DNA of 64,000 nt from Gammaproteobacteria bacterium (GTDB lineage Bacteria; Pseudomonadota; Gammaproteobacteria; Pseudomonadales; Pseudohongiellaceae), in the NCBI GenBank assembly GCA_030828385.1, contig JAURCS010000005.1, positions 25,412 through 89,411 of the forward strand. Reading direction: 5' to 3'. How positions within the stretch are numbered: the first letter of the stretch is position 1; every line of letters starts with the position of its first letter. The notes beneath the pieces were generated by a model that saw only the letters and a program-made list of their open reading frames with translations, was not told the origin of the DNA and did no database searches. The position numbers and the translations under genes are program-made. Positions 54,027-62,930 of this stretch are shown in pieces.

Positions 54027-56237
54027 ATGTCGAAATTTAAATTTCTGCTGCTAAGTGCCTGCAGCTTTTTACTGGTTGCCTGTGGCGGCGATGACAGCAG
54101 TAATGCCGCAAGTAGCAATAACAGTGAAGCATCTGTTAGCAGCTCCTCCACCATGCAGGCCTCGCAATCCGCCGGTTCAGCCTTTGGTAATGTTGATCAG
54201 GCACGTCTGGCCAACGCTGAAAATGAACCTGAGCAATGGCTGACTTATGGTGGCTCCTATAATGAGCAGCGCTACAGCTCACTGGATCAGATCAATACCG
54301 AAAATATCGATCAGCTGGGTCTTGCCTGGTATTACGATATACAGGCTAACCAGGGGCAGCAATCTACACCACTGTATGTGGACGGCGTGCTTTATATGAC
54401 CGAATCCTGGGGGCAGGTCGATGCCATTGATGCTTCAAACGGAGAAACTCTCTGGCGCTTTGACCCTGAAGTCGCCGGTAATGTTGCCGGTAAAGGTTGT
54501 TGCGGGGTAAACAATCGCGGTGCGGCAGTGTATGAAGGCAAGGTCTATGTCACGGCCTATGATGGCCGCATGTTTGCGCTTGATGCCGCCAATGGTGAAG
54601 TGCTCTGGGAAACCCAAACTGTTGATGAATCGCTGAACTATACTTCTACCGGCGCCGTGCGCGTTGCCAATGGCAAGATCTTTATTGGTAACGGTGGTGC
54701 TGAATTTCGTACTCGCGGTTTTGTCTCTGCACTGGATGCCGAAACCGGTGAAGTGGTCTGGCGTTTCTACACGGTGCCGGGTAATCCCGAACTTGGGTTT
54801 GAGAATGAAGCCATGCGCATGGCGTCAGAGACCTGGAATGGTAACTGGTGGGAACTCGGTGGTGGCGGTTCTACCTGGGACGGCATTACCTATGACCCGG
54901 TAACCAACTTGCTATTGTTCGGTGTCGGCAATGGCGCGCCCTGGAATCCTCTGGTGAGAAGTCCTGGTGGCGGTGACAATCTGTTCCTGAACTCCATTGT
55001 GGCTGTTGATGCTGATACCGGAGAATACGTCTGGCATTACCAGCAGATTCCGGCAGAGGAATGGGATTTCGATTCAGTACAGCAGATCACTATTGCCGAT
55101 CTTGAAGTTGATGGCGAGATGCGCCATGTCGTCATGCAGGCCGCCAAAAGCGGTTATTACTATATGAATGATGCCTATACCGGTGAACTCATCCGTGCCA
55201 ATAACTTTGTTCCGGTGAACTGGACTTCCGGCTATGACATGGCGACAGGCAAGCCCATCATTAATGAGGCAGCGCAATATACCAAGCGTACTGCTGCGAC
55301 TATTATTCAACCTGGCCCTGCCGGTGCCCATGGCGCCGCACCAATGTCCTTTAGCCAGGATACCGGGCTGCTCTATATTCCTGCCATGGAAAGCAGCATG
55401 GCGTTTACCAATGCACCGGAAAATATCGATGGCCGTTTTAACCTCGGGATGGAATATACCGGTGGTGATTATGCCTATGATGATCCGGACAACACCATTG
55501 TTCGTGGTAATCGCTCACGACTGGTAGCCAGGGATCCAGTAGCTGCCGAGGAAGTATGGGCGATCGAGGATGTGGATGTTGGTGGCACATTGACCACTGC
55601 GGGTGGTCTCTTAATCAAGGGCAATGGTCGTGGTGAATCCCTTGGGGTTTACAATGCCGAGGATGGCACGGAACTTAAATTGCTGGACACCCAGGCCAGG
55701 ACTTTTGCCGGGGCTATTACCTATATGCATGAGGGTGAGCAATATATTGCGCAGGTGGTAGGGGGCCCTTCATTTCAGGGTTATTACGCACCTACCTATG
55801 CGCGTCTGCTGGTTTTCAAGTTGGGCGGAACTGCTGAATTACCACCTAAAACAGAATTTACCCAGCGCCCGTTTTCGCCACCTGAAGAAACAGCCACTGC
55901 AGATGTTATCGCCCGTGGTGCTGAAATCTATGGGGAAAACTGCGCCATGTGCCATGACGTAGGGGGAATGGCCAGAAGCTCCTTCCCGGATTTACGCAGA
56001 TCACCCATGCTGCATTCCGAAGAAGGCTTTAACAATATTGTACTTGCGGGTGCGCTTGCAGAACGCGGCATGACAAGCTTTGCTGCAGTGCTGGATGAGG
56101 AAGCCACCAATGCCATCAGGCATTACGTGATTTCCCAGGCCCACATTGCGATGAACGCCCCCAGTCCTTTCGGACCGCCGCCCGATGTGGCGCCAGAGGA
56201 TGTTGATGAAGTCGAAGAGGCGACTAGAAACAACTAG
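54027..56237 (+). CDS. Lipoprotein quinohaemoprotein alcohol dehydrogenase (PQQ + haem c)
   Basis: The 736-residue product has a lipoprotein signal (FLLVAC, Cys19), a Ser/Asn-rich linker, and an eight-bladed PQQ propeller. Seen features are LTYGGSYNEQRYSSLDQINT, the adjacent disulfide Cys158-Cys159 (GKGCCGVNNRG) that contacts PQQ, several tryptophan-docking repeats (ALDAANGEVLWE) and QIPAEEWDFDS. The C-terminal domain holds one haem c at CAMCH (639-643). It would oxidise alcohols in the periplasm and pass electrons to the respiratory chain. AAGGAAAA precedes the ATG. Confidence 0.9.
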   Translation: MSKFKFLLLSACSFLLVACGGDDSSNAASSNNSEASVSSSSTMQASQSAGSAFGNVDQARLANAENEPEQWLTYGGSYNEQRYSSLDQINTENIDQLGLAWYYDIQANQGQQSTPLYVDGVLYMTESWGQVDAIDASNGETLWRFDPEVAGNVAGKGCCGVNNRGAAVYEGKVYVTAYDGRMFALDAANGEVLWETQTVDESLNYTSTGAVRVANGKIFIGNGGAEFRTRGFVSALDAETGEVVWRFYTVPGNPELGFENEAMRMASETWNGNWWELGGGGSTWDGITYDPVTNLLLFGVGNGAPWNPLVRSPGGGDNLFLNSIVAVDADTGEYVWHYQQIPAEEWDFDSVQQITIADLEVDGEMRHVVMQAAKSGYYYMNDAYTGELIRANNFVPVNWTSGYDMATGKPIINEAAQYTKRTAATIIQPGPAGAHGAAPMSFSQDTGLLYIPAMESSMAFTNAPENIDGRFNLGMEYTGGDYAYDDPDNTIVRGNRSRLVARDPVAAEEVWAIEDVDVGGTLTTAGGLLIKGNGRGESLGVYNAEDGTELKLLDTQARTFAGAITYMHEGEQYIAQVVGGPSFQGYYAPTYARLLVFKLGGTAELPPKTEFTQRPFSPPEETATADVIARGAEIYGENCAMCHDVGGMARSSFPDLRRSPMLHSEEGFNNIVLAGALAERGMTSFAAVLDEEATNAIRHYVISQAHIAMNAPSPFGPPPDVAPEDVDEVEEATRNN

Positions 56238-56240
56238 ACT

Positions 56241-56377
56241 AAAAAAGTCACAAGTCTCAAGTTACAAGTTGCGGGCAAAAGGTTCTGTGGGTCGGATAAG
56301 GCTCGCAGAGCCGCCATCCGACGGGCGAACCAAGGTCGCCTGCTTGAGACTTGAGACTTGAGACTTGAGACTTTTTT
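56241..56377. repeat. Heptamer-repeat inverted element B, likely bidirectional terminator
   Basis: The left arm (56241-56268) is A6 followed by AAGTCAC, AAGTCTC, AAGTTAC units (sharing bases). The right arm (56343-56377) is four exact tandem copies of CTTGAGA followed by CT6. The arms pair, with A6 and T6 at the outer ends, and the 74-nt interior encloses a REP-like palindrome. The element fills the gap between two convergent genes and ends at the stop codon of the minus-strand gene. Confidence 0.8.
56291..56322. repeat. REP-like palindrome, copy 1
   Basis: The 32-nt unit is GTCGGAT-aa-GGCTC-gca-GAGCC-gcc-ATCCGAC, with both stems perfect. It closely resembles the classic enterobacterial REP layout. 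A second copy at 62868-62899 keeps the fold with changed bases. Confidence 0.8.
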
Positions 56378-56870
56378 ATTCCGGCACTGTCAGTGTTATC
56401 GGTGTTATCTGTAAGGGATAGCAATACAGGTCTTTCGCACAGCCCTGGTATTGCAGGGTGAAATTTGCGCTATTGTTTTCCATTGCCAGCGTCGTTAAAG
56501 GAAAACGTATCAGCAGGCGGTCAAAGTAGACTTCCACTTCACCAAAAAACTCATCTTCTATTACTTTTCCTGCTGGTAATTCGGGCAGTGAATAAATATG
56601 ACCATTGCTGTCAACAACGCTAATACTTTTCAGGTAAAGGTAATAGTCTTCTTTTATTTCCCATAACAGTACGACGGTGTCAGGGGCCTCAATAAAAGTG
56701 CTCAAAGCAAAGGCTTCCTCTGCAGGGAGGATGCTGCTGCGAACTACGGGAAAACTGCTGGAACGGGAATTGAGCAGGGAATCCTGCTGAGCCAGAGCAC
56801 TAACAGGAAAGCCCATGCAGGCTGCGGCAAGCAGGAATGATTGGCAGGCAGTAATAAAAAAATGTTTCAT
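56376..56870 (-). CDS. Stand-alone DsbD N-terminal domain protein, exported
   Basis: The 164-residue product has a signal peptide (FFITACQSFLLAAACMGF to ALAQ) and one DsbD-alpha-type domain: LPAEEAFALSTF, YYLYLKSISV, LPAGKVIEDEFFGEVEVYFD and the redox pair in YQGCAKDLYCYP (Cys-x5-Cys, as in DsbD Cys103/Cys109). The transmembrane and thioredoxin-like domains of DsbD are absent. It lies 26 nt downstream of fabB on the same strand. Its electron donor must be encoded elsewhere. Confidence 0.8.
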   Translation of the reverse strand: MKHFFITACQSFLLAAACMGFPVSALAQQDSLLNSRSSSFPVVRSSILPAEEAFALSTFIEAPDTVVLLWEIKEDYYLYLKSISVVDSNGHIYSLPELPAGKVIEDEFFGEVEVYFDRLLIRFPLTTLAMENNSANFTLQYQGCAKDLYCYPLQITPITLTVPE

Positions 56871-56896
56871 TTTCTGCTGCTCCAGCAGGAGGAAAC

Positions 56897-58114
56897 TTAT
56901 TTCTCGAAACGCTCAAATACCAGCGTGGCATTGGTGCCGCCGAAGCCAAAGCTGTTGGACATGATGCTATTGAGCGTAACATCGTCCTGACGAGACCTGA
57001 CTACTGGGACGCCCTCTACGGCTTCATCGAGGTTATCAATATTTGCCGATTCACAAATAAAATTGTTTTCCATCATGATCAGGCTGTAGATAGCTTCCTG
57101 CACGCCGGCAGCGCCCAGTGAGTGGCCGGAGAGTGACTTGGTGGAATTAATGGCCGGAATATTATCGCCAAACATTTGTTTTACCGCACCGATTTCGGTG
57201 ACATCGCCCACAGGTGTACTGGTACCATGCGCATTGATGTAATCCACGGGTTTATTGGCGGTAGCCATGGCCATCTGCATGCAGCGAACTGCGCCTTCAC
57301 CAGAAGGAGCAACCATGTCATAACCGTCAGAGGTTGCACCATAACCGGTAATTTCAGCATAAATTTTCGCACCTCGGGCCTTGGCGTGTTCCAGCTCTTC
57401 TATCACAAGCACACCGCCACCGCCGGCAATGACAAAACCGTCACGATTAGCATCATAGGCGCGGGAGGCTTTTTCAGGTGTATCATTATACTTGGTAGAG
57501 AGAGCTCCCATGGCGTCAAACATACAACTTAGCGTCCAGTGTTCTGCTTCTGCGCCACCGGCAAAAATAATGTCCTGCTTGCCCAGCTGGATCAGTTCTA
57601 CCGCATTACCAATACAGTGTGCACTGGTAGAACAGGCAGATGAGATGGAATAGTTCACGCCCTTGATTTTGAATGGGGTGGCCAGGCAGGCAGATGCGGT
57701 ACTTCCCATGGTGCGTGTAACGCGGTAGGGGCCGACTCTTTTCAGACCTTTTTCCCGCAGTATGTCTGCAGTTTCTACAATATCTTCTGTGGAGGAGCCG
57801 CCAGCACCGATGATGATGCCGGTGCGAAAATTTGAAACGTCGGCTTCTTCAAGTCCGGAATCCTGAATAGCCTGGTCCATGGCAATATAGCCAAAACCCG
57901 CGGCATCACCCATGAAACGAAGTGTCTTGCGGTCAATATGCTCAGACAAATCAATATCCACGGCACCGGCGACATGACTGCGCATCCCCATTTCCTCATA
58001 AACGGGCCGATGAACAATCCCGCTGCGCGCCTGCTGCAGTGATTCCAGTACAGTTTGTTTGTCCAGTCCCAGGCAGGAGACGATACCCATACCTGTTACG
58101 ACAGCTCGCCGCAT
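56897..58114 (-). CDS. fabB: 3-oxoacyl-ACP synthase I
   Basis: The 405-residue product is a FabB-type ketosynthase with the catalytic Cys in [14 protein letters not shown], the two His residues in [11 protein letters not shown] and [12 protein letters not shown], and the glycine-rich [12 protein letters not shown] end. With FabA it directs unsaturated fatty acid synthesis. Its place right after fabA on the same strand supports FabB rather than FabF. Confidence 0.95.
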   Translation of the reverse strand: MRRAVVTGMGIVSCLGLDKQTVLESLQQARSGIVHRPVYEEMGMRSHVAGAVDIDLSEHIDRKTLRFMGDAAGFGYIAMDQAIQDSGLEEADVSNFRTGIIIGAGGSSTEDIVETADILREKGLKRVGPYRVTRTMGSTASACLATPFKIKGVNYSISSACSTSAHCIGNAVELIQLGKQDIIFAGGAEAEHWTLSCMFDAMGALSTKYNDTPEKASRAYDANRDGFVIAGGGGVLVIEELEHAKARGAKIYAEITGYGATSDGYDMVAPSGEGAVRCMQMAMATANKPVDYINAHGTSTPVGDVTEIGAVKQMFGDNIPAINSTKSLSGHSLGAAGVQEAIYSLIMMENNFICESANIDNLDEAVEGVPVVRSRQDDVTLNSIMSNSFGFGGTNATLVFERFEK

Positions 58115-58212
58115 AATCTTGCCCCTAAAATTGCATACTGCAAACGTTTTCAGGTTTGTCAGTATGTCTGGTTTGATAATCGATCAAGAAGAATAGTACC
58201 GGTTTTAACAGG

Positions 58213-58749
58213 TTATGCACCCAGCTTTTCATCCGGCTTGAACAGGCCCACTTTAAGCCCTTTTGCAGTATAAATGAGCTTGCCATCAACTGAAACCTTG
58301 CCGTCGGCTATACCCATAATGAGCTTGCGTTCAATAAGACGTTTGATATCTAGTTCATAAACCACTTTCTTGTTGTGCGGCAGAATTTCACCGGTAAATT
58401 TCACATCACCGCAACCCAGGGCACGACCTTTGCCGGGGTTTCCGCGCCAGCCAAGGTAAAAGCCAACAAGTTGCCACATGGCATCCAGACCGAGGCAACC
58501 GGGCATGACCGGATCGCCCTTGAAGTGGCAGTCAAAAAACCACAGATCGGCATTGATATCGAGTTCGGCAATAATATGCCCCTTGCCCTCACTGCCACCG
58601 TCAGACGAGATCTCCAGAATCCGGTCAAACATCAACATATTGTCAGTAGGCAGCTTCGCATTGCCCGGGCCAAACATATCGCCATGACCACAGGCGATTA
58701 AGTCATCTTTTTCATAACTGCTTTTAGGCGTAAATATAGCTGAAGACAT
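58213..58749 (-). CDS. fabA: 3-hydroxydecanoyl-ACP dehydratase/isomerase
   Basis: The 178-residue product is a full FabA hot-dog enzyme. It has [18 protein letters not shown], the active-site His in [20 protein letters not shown] with the Asp in the same segment, and [20 protein letters not shown]. It makes and isomerises trans-2-decenoyl-ACP, the branch to unsaturated lipids. It is followed by fabB after 98 nt. A TATAAT (58793-58798, minus) lies upstream without a good -35; no FadR-like site was recognised. Confidence 0.95.
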   Translation of the reverse strand: MSSAIFTPKSSYEKDDLIACGHGDMFGPGNAKLPTDNMLMFDRILEISSDGGSEGKGHIIAELDINADLWFFDCHFKGDPVMPGCLGLDAMWQLVGFYLGWRGNPGKGRALGCGDVKFTGEILPHNKKVVYELDIKRLIERKLIMGIADGKVSVDGKLIYTAKGLKVGLFKPDEKLGA

Positions 58750-58876
58750 ACAATAGTTCCGGCTGTGACCGGGTTCCCTGCAAAAACTCGCTATTATAGA
58801 GATATCTCTTTTGAAACCCTAGGGGCTATTGAGCTTATTTGATTTTCGTTTTTATGGCCTGATCAGGGCATAGTTC

Positions 58877-58905
58877 CTGATTATTTGCCTCATTGCCTTT
58901 ATAAT
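58877..58905 (+). promoter_or_regulatory. Candidate promoter of the sugar-nucleotide genes
   Basis: A perfect TATAAT (58900-58905) has CTGATT (58877-58882) 17 bp upstream, a poor -35. The gene starts about 80 nt downstream. Confidence 0.4.
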
Positions 58906-58985
58906 CGCGCATTTGCTCAAGCGAAGTACGAAATTATCAGTAACGGGTTTTGCGAAAAGCCGCTGACTTTTGAAAAGGATAAGAA

Positions 58986-60434
58986 ATGATAAGACCGGTC
59001 ATTATGGCGGGTGGCGTTGGCTCAAGGTTATGGCCAGTCTCGCGCAAGTTGTATCCCAAGCAGTTTGTCTCTTTTCAACCGGGCTCCCCTTCGCTTTTTC
59101 AGCAAAGTCTTATGCGTCTGCAAGGGCTGGATAATATTGGTCCCGCCATTGTTGTTTGCAACCATGAACATCGCTTTCTGGTGGCGGAACAGCTACGCAG
59201 TCTTGCTCTCGATTACGAGGCAGCAGATGTCACTATCATCCTGGAGCCGGAAGGTAAAAATACTGCTCCTGCGGTTGCCCTTGCGGCTCTGGCAGCAGCG
59301 GCAGAGGCGGCAGAGAAAGGTGAGGACGCCGATGATGTGACTTTACTGGTGCTGGCGGCAGATCACGTCATGGGTGATATCCCTGCCTTTCATAAAGCCA
59401 TTGGCCAGGGAGCCGGGCAGGCCGCTACCGGTGCTCTGGTTACCTTTGGTATTGTGCCAGAGAAGCCGGAAACCGGTTATGGCTATATTCGTCGTGGCGC
59501 GGTGGCAGGTGATGGTTTCAGCATTGAACGGTTTGTGGAAAAACCGGATCTGGAGACTGCAAAGGCTTACCTTGAAAGTGGCGAGTATTACTGGAACAGC
59601 GGCATGTTCATGTTTAGCGCCAGTACCTACCTTACAGCACTTGAGAGTCACGCTGGCGAAATCCTTAAGATTTGTGAAGAGGCCTGGCAGCAGTGCACGG
59701 ATGATCTTGATTTCAAGCGTATTCCAAAGGAGATTTTTCAGCGTTGTCCGGCGGATTCCATCGATTACGCGGTGATGGAACATACCCGAAATGGGGTAAT
59801 GATTCCGCTGGATGCGGGCTGGAATGATCTGGGCGCATGGTCCGCGCTCTGGGACCATGGTGAAGGAGATGAACAAGGGAATGTGAGCCAGGGCGACGTT
59901 ATTCTGAAAGATGTCAGTGACTCCTATATTCATGCTGAATCCCGGTTGGTGTCGGTGATTGGCATGCAAGATGCTGTAGTAATAGAGACCCCGGATGTTG
60001 TGCTGGTATCGGCTAAAGACAGGGTCCAGGAAGTTAAAGATATCGTCGATATCATCAAACAGGCCGGGAGGCCGGAAACTGACAGTCATATCAGGGTCTA
60101 CCGCCCCTGGGGATCCTATGAGTGGCTGGCAGATGGCAGCAGCTTTCAGGTCAAGCGTTTACGGGTGAACCCTGGTGAGGCGCTGTCGCTACAATTGCAC
60201 CATAAGCGTGCCGAGCATTGGATTGTAGTAGAGGGCACGGCACTGGTGACCGTGGGCGAAGAAGAGGTCATTCTGCAACAGAATCAGTCTACGTATATTC
60301 CGATAGGCACTAAACATCGCCTGGAAAACCGTGAAACTCATGAGCTGATACTGATTGAAGTACAGTGCGGAGATTATCTTGGTGAAGATGATATTGTAAG
60401 ATTTGATGATGTCTACGGGCGCGTGCAGACTTAA
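58986..60434 (+). CDS. manC: Mannose-1-phosphate guanylyltransferase / mannose-6-phosphate isomerase
   Basis: The 482-residue product is the bifunctional ManC/AlgA type. The N-terminal nucleotidyltransferase starts IRPVIMAGGVGSRLWPVSRK and includes ILEPEGKNTAPAVALAALAA and the VEKPDLETAKAYLESGEYYW segment. The C-terminal cupin isomerase (about 365-480) has YRPWGSYEWLADG and LQLHHKRAEHWIVVEGTALV. It makes GDP-mannose for polysaccharide. AAGGATAAGAA precedes the ATG. Confidence 0.93.
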   Translation: MIRPVIMAGGVGSRLWPVSRKLYPKQFVSFQPGSPSLFQQSLMRLQGLDNIGPAIVVCNHEHRFLVAEQLRSLALDYEAADVTIILEPEGKNTAPAVALAALAAAAEAAEKGEDADDVTLLVLAADHVMGDIPAFHKAIGQGAGQAATGALVTFGIVPEKPETGYGYIRRGAVAGDGFSIERFVEKPDLETAKAYLESGEYYWNSGMFMFSASTYLTALESHAGEILKICEEAWQQCTDDLDFKRIPKEIFQRCPADSIDYAVMEHTRNGVMIPLDAGWNDLGAWSALWDHGEGDEQGNVSQGDVILKDVSDSYIHAESRLVSVIGMQDAVVIETPDVVLVSAKDRVQEVKDIVDIIKQAGRPETDSHIRVYRPWGSYEWLADGSSFQVKRLRVNPGEALSLQLHHKRAEHWIVVEGTALVTVGEEEVILQQNQSTYIPIGTKHRLENRETHELILIEVQCGDYLGEDDIVRFDDVYGRVQT

Positions 60435-60445
60435 AAGCAGATAAT

Positions 60446-60530
60446 GGATAAAAGAAAAAGGATAAAGGCAAGCAGGTTCAGGTAAGTTCGAAAGTTTACC
60501 CCTTTATCTTTTTTCCTTTTTCCTTTATCC
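60446..60530. repeat. Heptamer-repeat inverted element D
   Basis: The left arm (60446-60468) reads GGATAAA, AGAAAAA, GGATAAA, GG. The right arm (60501-60530) is the reverse complement of GGATAAA, GGAAAAA, GGAAAAA, AGATAAA, GG. The arms pair with one 7-nt unit of difference. The interior holds GGTAA/TTACC (60481-60500). The plan is the same as elements A and B but with a different 7-nt unit. It lies between manC and galU and may reduce readthrough. Confidence 0.65.
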
Positions 60531-60582
60531 CTTTTAGAGAAGAAACAGAAACGTAAATTTTAAATAAACTGGAAAGGAACAC

Positions 60583-61419
60583 ATGTCTGATTCTCCGATA
60601 AAAAAATGTTTATTCCCGGCAGCAGGTTATGGCACGCGTTTTTTGCCGACAACGAAATCCATGCCAAAGGAAATGATGCCTGTCGTCAACAAACCTCTGA
60701 TTCAGTATGGGGTGGAAGAAGCCATGGAAGCAGGAATGAATGGCATGGCGATCATTACTGGTCGTGGCAAACGCGCACTGGCAGATCATTTCGATATTAA
60801 TTATGAGCTGGAACATCAGATTGCAGGGACAGACAAGGAAGAGTTGCTTGAGCAGATCCGACATATCATTGATAACTGCACCTTTTCCTATACGCGCCAA
60901 ATTGAGATGAAAGGTCTGGGGCATGCCATTCTTACAGGTGAAACCCTGATTGGTGATCAGCCATTTGCCGTCGTGCTGGCGGATGATCTGTGTTATTCCC
61001 CGGATCAGGGCGTGCTGTCGCAGATGGTCGAGCTGTACAAAAAACATCGATGCAGTATTGTTGCCATCGAGGAAGTGCCAAAAGATGAAACCCATAAGTA
61101 TGGAGTCATTGCCGGCGATGAAATAGAACCCGGCCTGATTAAAATCACCGATATGGTGGAAAAACCTGATCCCGCCGATGCGCCTAGTAATCTGGCTATC
61201 ATTGGACGTTATATTCTGACTCCGGATATTTTTGACATTATCCGTGACACTCCACCTGGCAGAAATAACGAAGTACAGATTACCGATGCATTGCTGACCC
61301 AGGCTACCCAGGGTGCCGGTGTATTGGGGTATAAATTCAAGGGCCGGCGTTTTGACTGCGGTTCGGTCCCGGGTTTCATGGATGCCAGCAAGTTCTATTT
61401 CGAAAACAATCTGTATTAA
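60583..61419 (+). CDS. galU: UTP-glucose-1-phosphate uridylyltransferase
   Basis: The 278-residue product is a standard GalU. It has KKCLFPAAGYGTRFLPTTKS, MPVVNKPLIQYGVEEAMEAG, the VVLADDLCY nucleotide-site segment, EKPDPADAPSNLAIIGRYIL and a C-terminal FDCGSVPGF. It makes UDP-glucose for envelope polysaccharides. GGAAAGGAA precedes the ATG. Confidence 0.95.
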   Translation: MSDSPIKKCLFPAAGYGTRFLPTTKSMPKEMMPVVNKPLIQYGVEEAMEAGMNGMAIITGRGKRALADHFDINYELEHQIAGTDKEELLEQIRHIIDNCTFSYTRQIEMKGLGHAILTGETLIGDQPFAVVLADDLCYSPDQGVLSQMVELYKKHRCSIVAIEEVPKDETHKYGVIAGDEIEPGLIKITDMVEKPDPADAPSNLAIIGRYILTPDIFDIIRDTPPGRNNEVQITDALLTQATQGAGVLGYKFKGRRFDCGSVPGFMDASKFYFENNLY

Positions 61420-61469
61420 AAAAAATCGCCAGACAATAATCTATTGTAAGTTAAAGGGAGCAGTAAACC

Positions 61470-62816
61470 TTGCAAACCATTACCTGTTTTAAAGCCTATG
61501 ATGTGCGTGGGCGAATACCGGATCAGTTGAATGAGGAAGTTGCCTACCGGATTGGTCAGGCCTATGCGACTTTTATCAAACCCAAGGAAGTGGTGGTAGG
61601 TTATGACATACGCCTGAGTAGCCAAGCTTTATGTGCCGCGTTGACTCGTGGACTTACCGATTCCGGCGTCGATGTTTCCAATATAGGGCAGTGTGGTACT
61701 GAAGAAATCTACTTCGCTACGAGTTTTCTTGGTGTGGATGGCGGCATTGTTGTCACTGCCAGTCATAATCCGAAGGATTACAACGGCATTAAGTTTGTTC
61801 GCGAGAATTCCAAACCCATTAGCGCCGATACAGGGCTTGAAGATATTCGTAAACTGGCTGAGATGAATAAATTTGACATGGCGCCGGTGAAGGGCACGAA
61901 CTCCCAGGTAGATGTTAAGAAGGATTACATCAAGCATCTGCTTTCATATATTGATGTGAAAAAACTAAAGCCACTAAAAGTGTTGTGTAATGCCGGTAAT
62001 GGTGGCGCCGGGCCGGTAATCGATTTGCTTGAGCCGCATCTGCCTTTTGAATTCATCAAGATGTATCACGAGCCTGATGGTCATTTTCCCAATGGCATTC
62101 CCAATCCGCTGTTACAGGAAAACCGCCAGCCTACTACCGACAAATTATTGGAAGAAGGGGCCGATGTAGCAATCGCCTGGGACGGGGACTTTGATCGATG
62201 TTTCTTTTTTGATGAAAAGGGCGGTTTTATAGAGGGCTACTATATTGTTGGTTTGCTGGCTGAAGCCTTCCTGAAGAAACAGCCGGGTTGCAAGATTATT
62301 CATGATCCGCGCCTGGTATGGAATACCCAGGCGGTTGTGGAAGCCAATGGAGGAAAAGCTGTTCAGTGCAAGTCCGGCCACGCATTCATCAAAGAGAAAA
62401 TGCGTGAAGTGGATGCTGCCTATGGCGGTGAAATGAGCGCCCACCATTATTTTCGTGATTTTTATTACTGCGATAGTGGCATGGTGCCCTGGTTACTGGT
62501 GCTGGAAATTATGAGCGAGTCTGGCAAGCCGCTCTCGCAACTGGTAGAGGAATGTATCGAGCGCTTCCCTGCCAGTGGCGAAATCAATCGTGAAGTGAGC
62601 GATGCCAAGGCCGTAATTGATAAGGTTCTGGTTCACTATAAAGACGATGCAGACGAAATCGATTATACCGATGGTGTCAGTGTCAGTTTTGCACAGTGGC
62701 GCTTTAATCTGCGCATGTCCAACACTGAGCCGGTGGTGCGCCTCAACGTTGAGTCACGGGGTGATATTGCCTTGATGGAAGAGAAGACTAAAGAAATTCT
62801 CGACTTGATGGCTTAG
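61470..62816 (+). CDS. manB: Phosphomannomutase / phosphoglucomutase
   Basis: The 448-residue product has the four domains of the alpha-D-phosphohexomutase family: N-terminal [15 protein letters not shown], the catalytic Ser in [16 protein letters not shown], the metal loop [18 protein letters not shown], the sugar loop [10 protein letters not shown] and the phosphate-binding [15 protein letters not shown]. It supplies mannose-1-phosphate to ManC and glucose-1-phosphate to GalU. The start is TTG, with GGGAG upstream; no other start fits the family N-terminus. Confidence 0.92.
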   Translation: MQTITCFKAYDVRGRIPDQLNEEVAYRIGQAYATFIKPKEVVVGYDIRLSSQALCAALTRGLTDSGVDVSNIGQCGTEEIYFATSFLGVDGGIVVTASHNPKDYNGIKFVRENSKPISADTGLEDIRKLAEMNKFDMAPVKGTNSQVDVKKDYIKHLLSYIDVKKLKPLKVLCNAGNGGAGPVIDLLEPHLPFEFIKMYHEPDGHFPNGIPNPLLQENRQPTTDKLLEEGADVAIAWDGDFDRCFFFDEKGGFIEGYYIVGLLAEAFLKKQPGCKIIHDPRLVWNTQAVVEANGGKAVQCKSGHAFIKEKMREVDAAYGGEMSAHHYFRDFYYCDSGMVPWLLVLEIMSESGKPLSQLVEECIERFPASGEINREVSDAKAVIDKVLVHYKDDADEIDYTDGVSVSFAQWRFNLRMSNTEPVVRLNVESRGDIALMEEKTKEILDLMA

Positions 62817-62819
62817 ACA

Positions 62820-62850
62820 AAGTCGCAAGTAGCAAGTCTCAAGTCACAAG
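62820..62850. repeat. Heptamer-repeat arm C (half element)
   Basis: The arm reads AAGTCGC, AAGTAGC, AAGTCTC, AAGTCAC, AAG: four and a half strictly periodic 7-nt units of the family seen at 16233 and 56241. No matching right arm follows. A REP-like palindrome lies 17 nt downstream. It lies between convergent genes. Confidence 0.75.
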
Positions 62851-62867
62851 CTTCAATGTTTTTGTAG

Positions 62868-62899
62868 GTCGGATAAGGCTTGCAAAGCCGTCATTCGAC
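62868..62899. repeat. REP-like palindrome, copy 2
   Basis: The 32-nt unit is GTCGGAT-aa-GGCTT-gca-AAGCC-gtc-ATTCGAC. Relative to copy 1 the inner stem changes from GGCTC/GAGCC to GGCTT/AAGCC, a compensated change. The outer stem has one G-T wobble. Confidence 0.8.
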
Positions 62900-62930
62900 A
62901 TCGTATGCAGGTTTATACGGAACTTAAGCT

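Noticed and set aside
58793-58821. Complete sigma-70 promoter for fabA
   Set aside because: TATAAT is present on the minus strand, but no -35 hexamer resembling TTGACA lies at 16-18 bp, so only the -10 is mentioned.
59343-60089. 248-codon minus-strand frame inside manC
   Set aside because: Antisense shadow; the manC frame is complete and conserved through this stretch.
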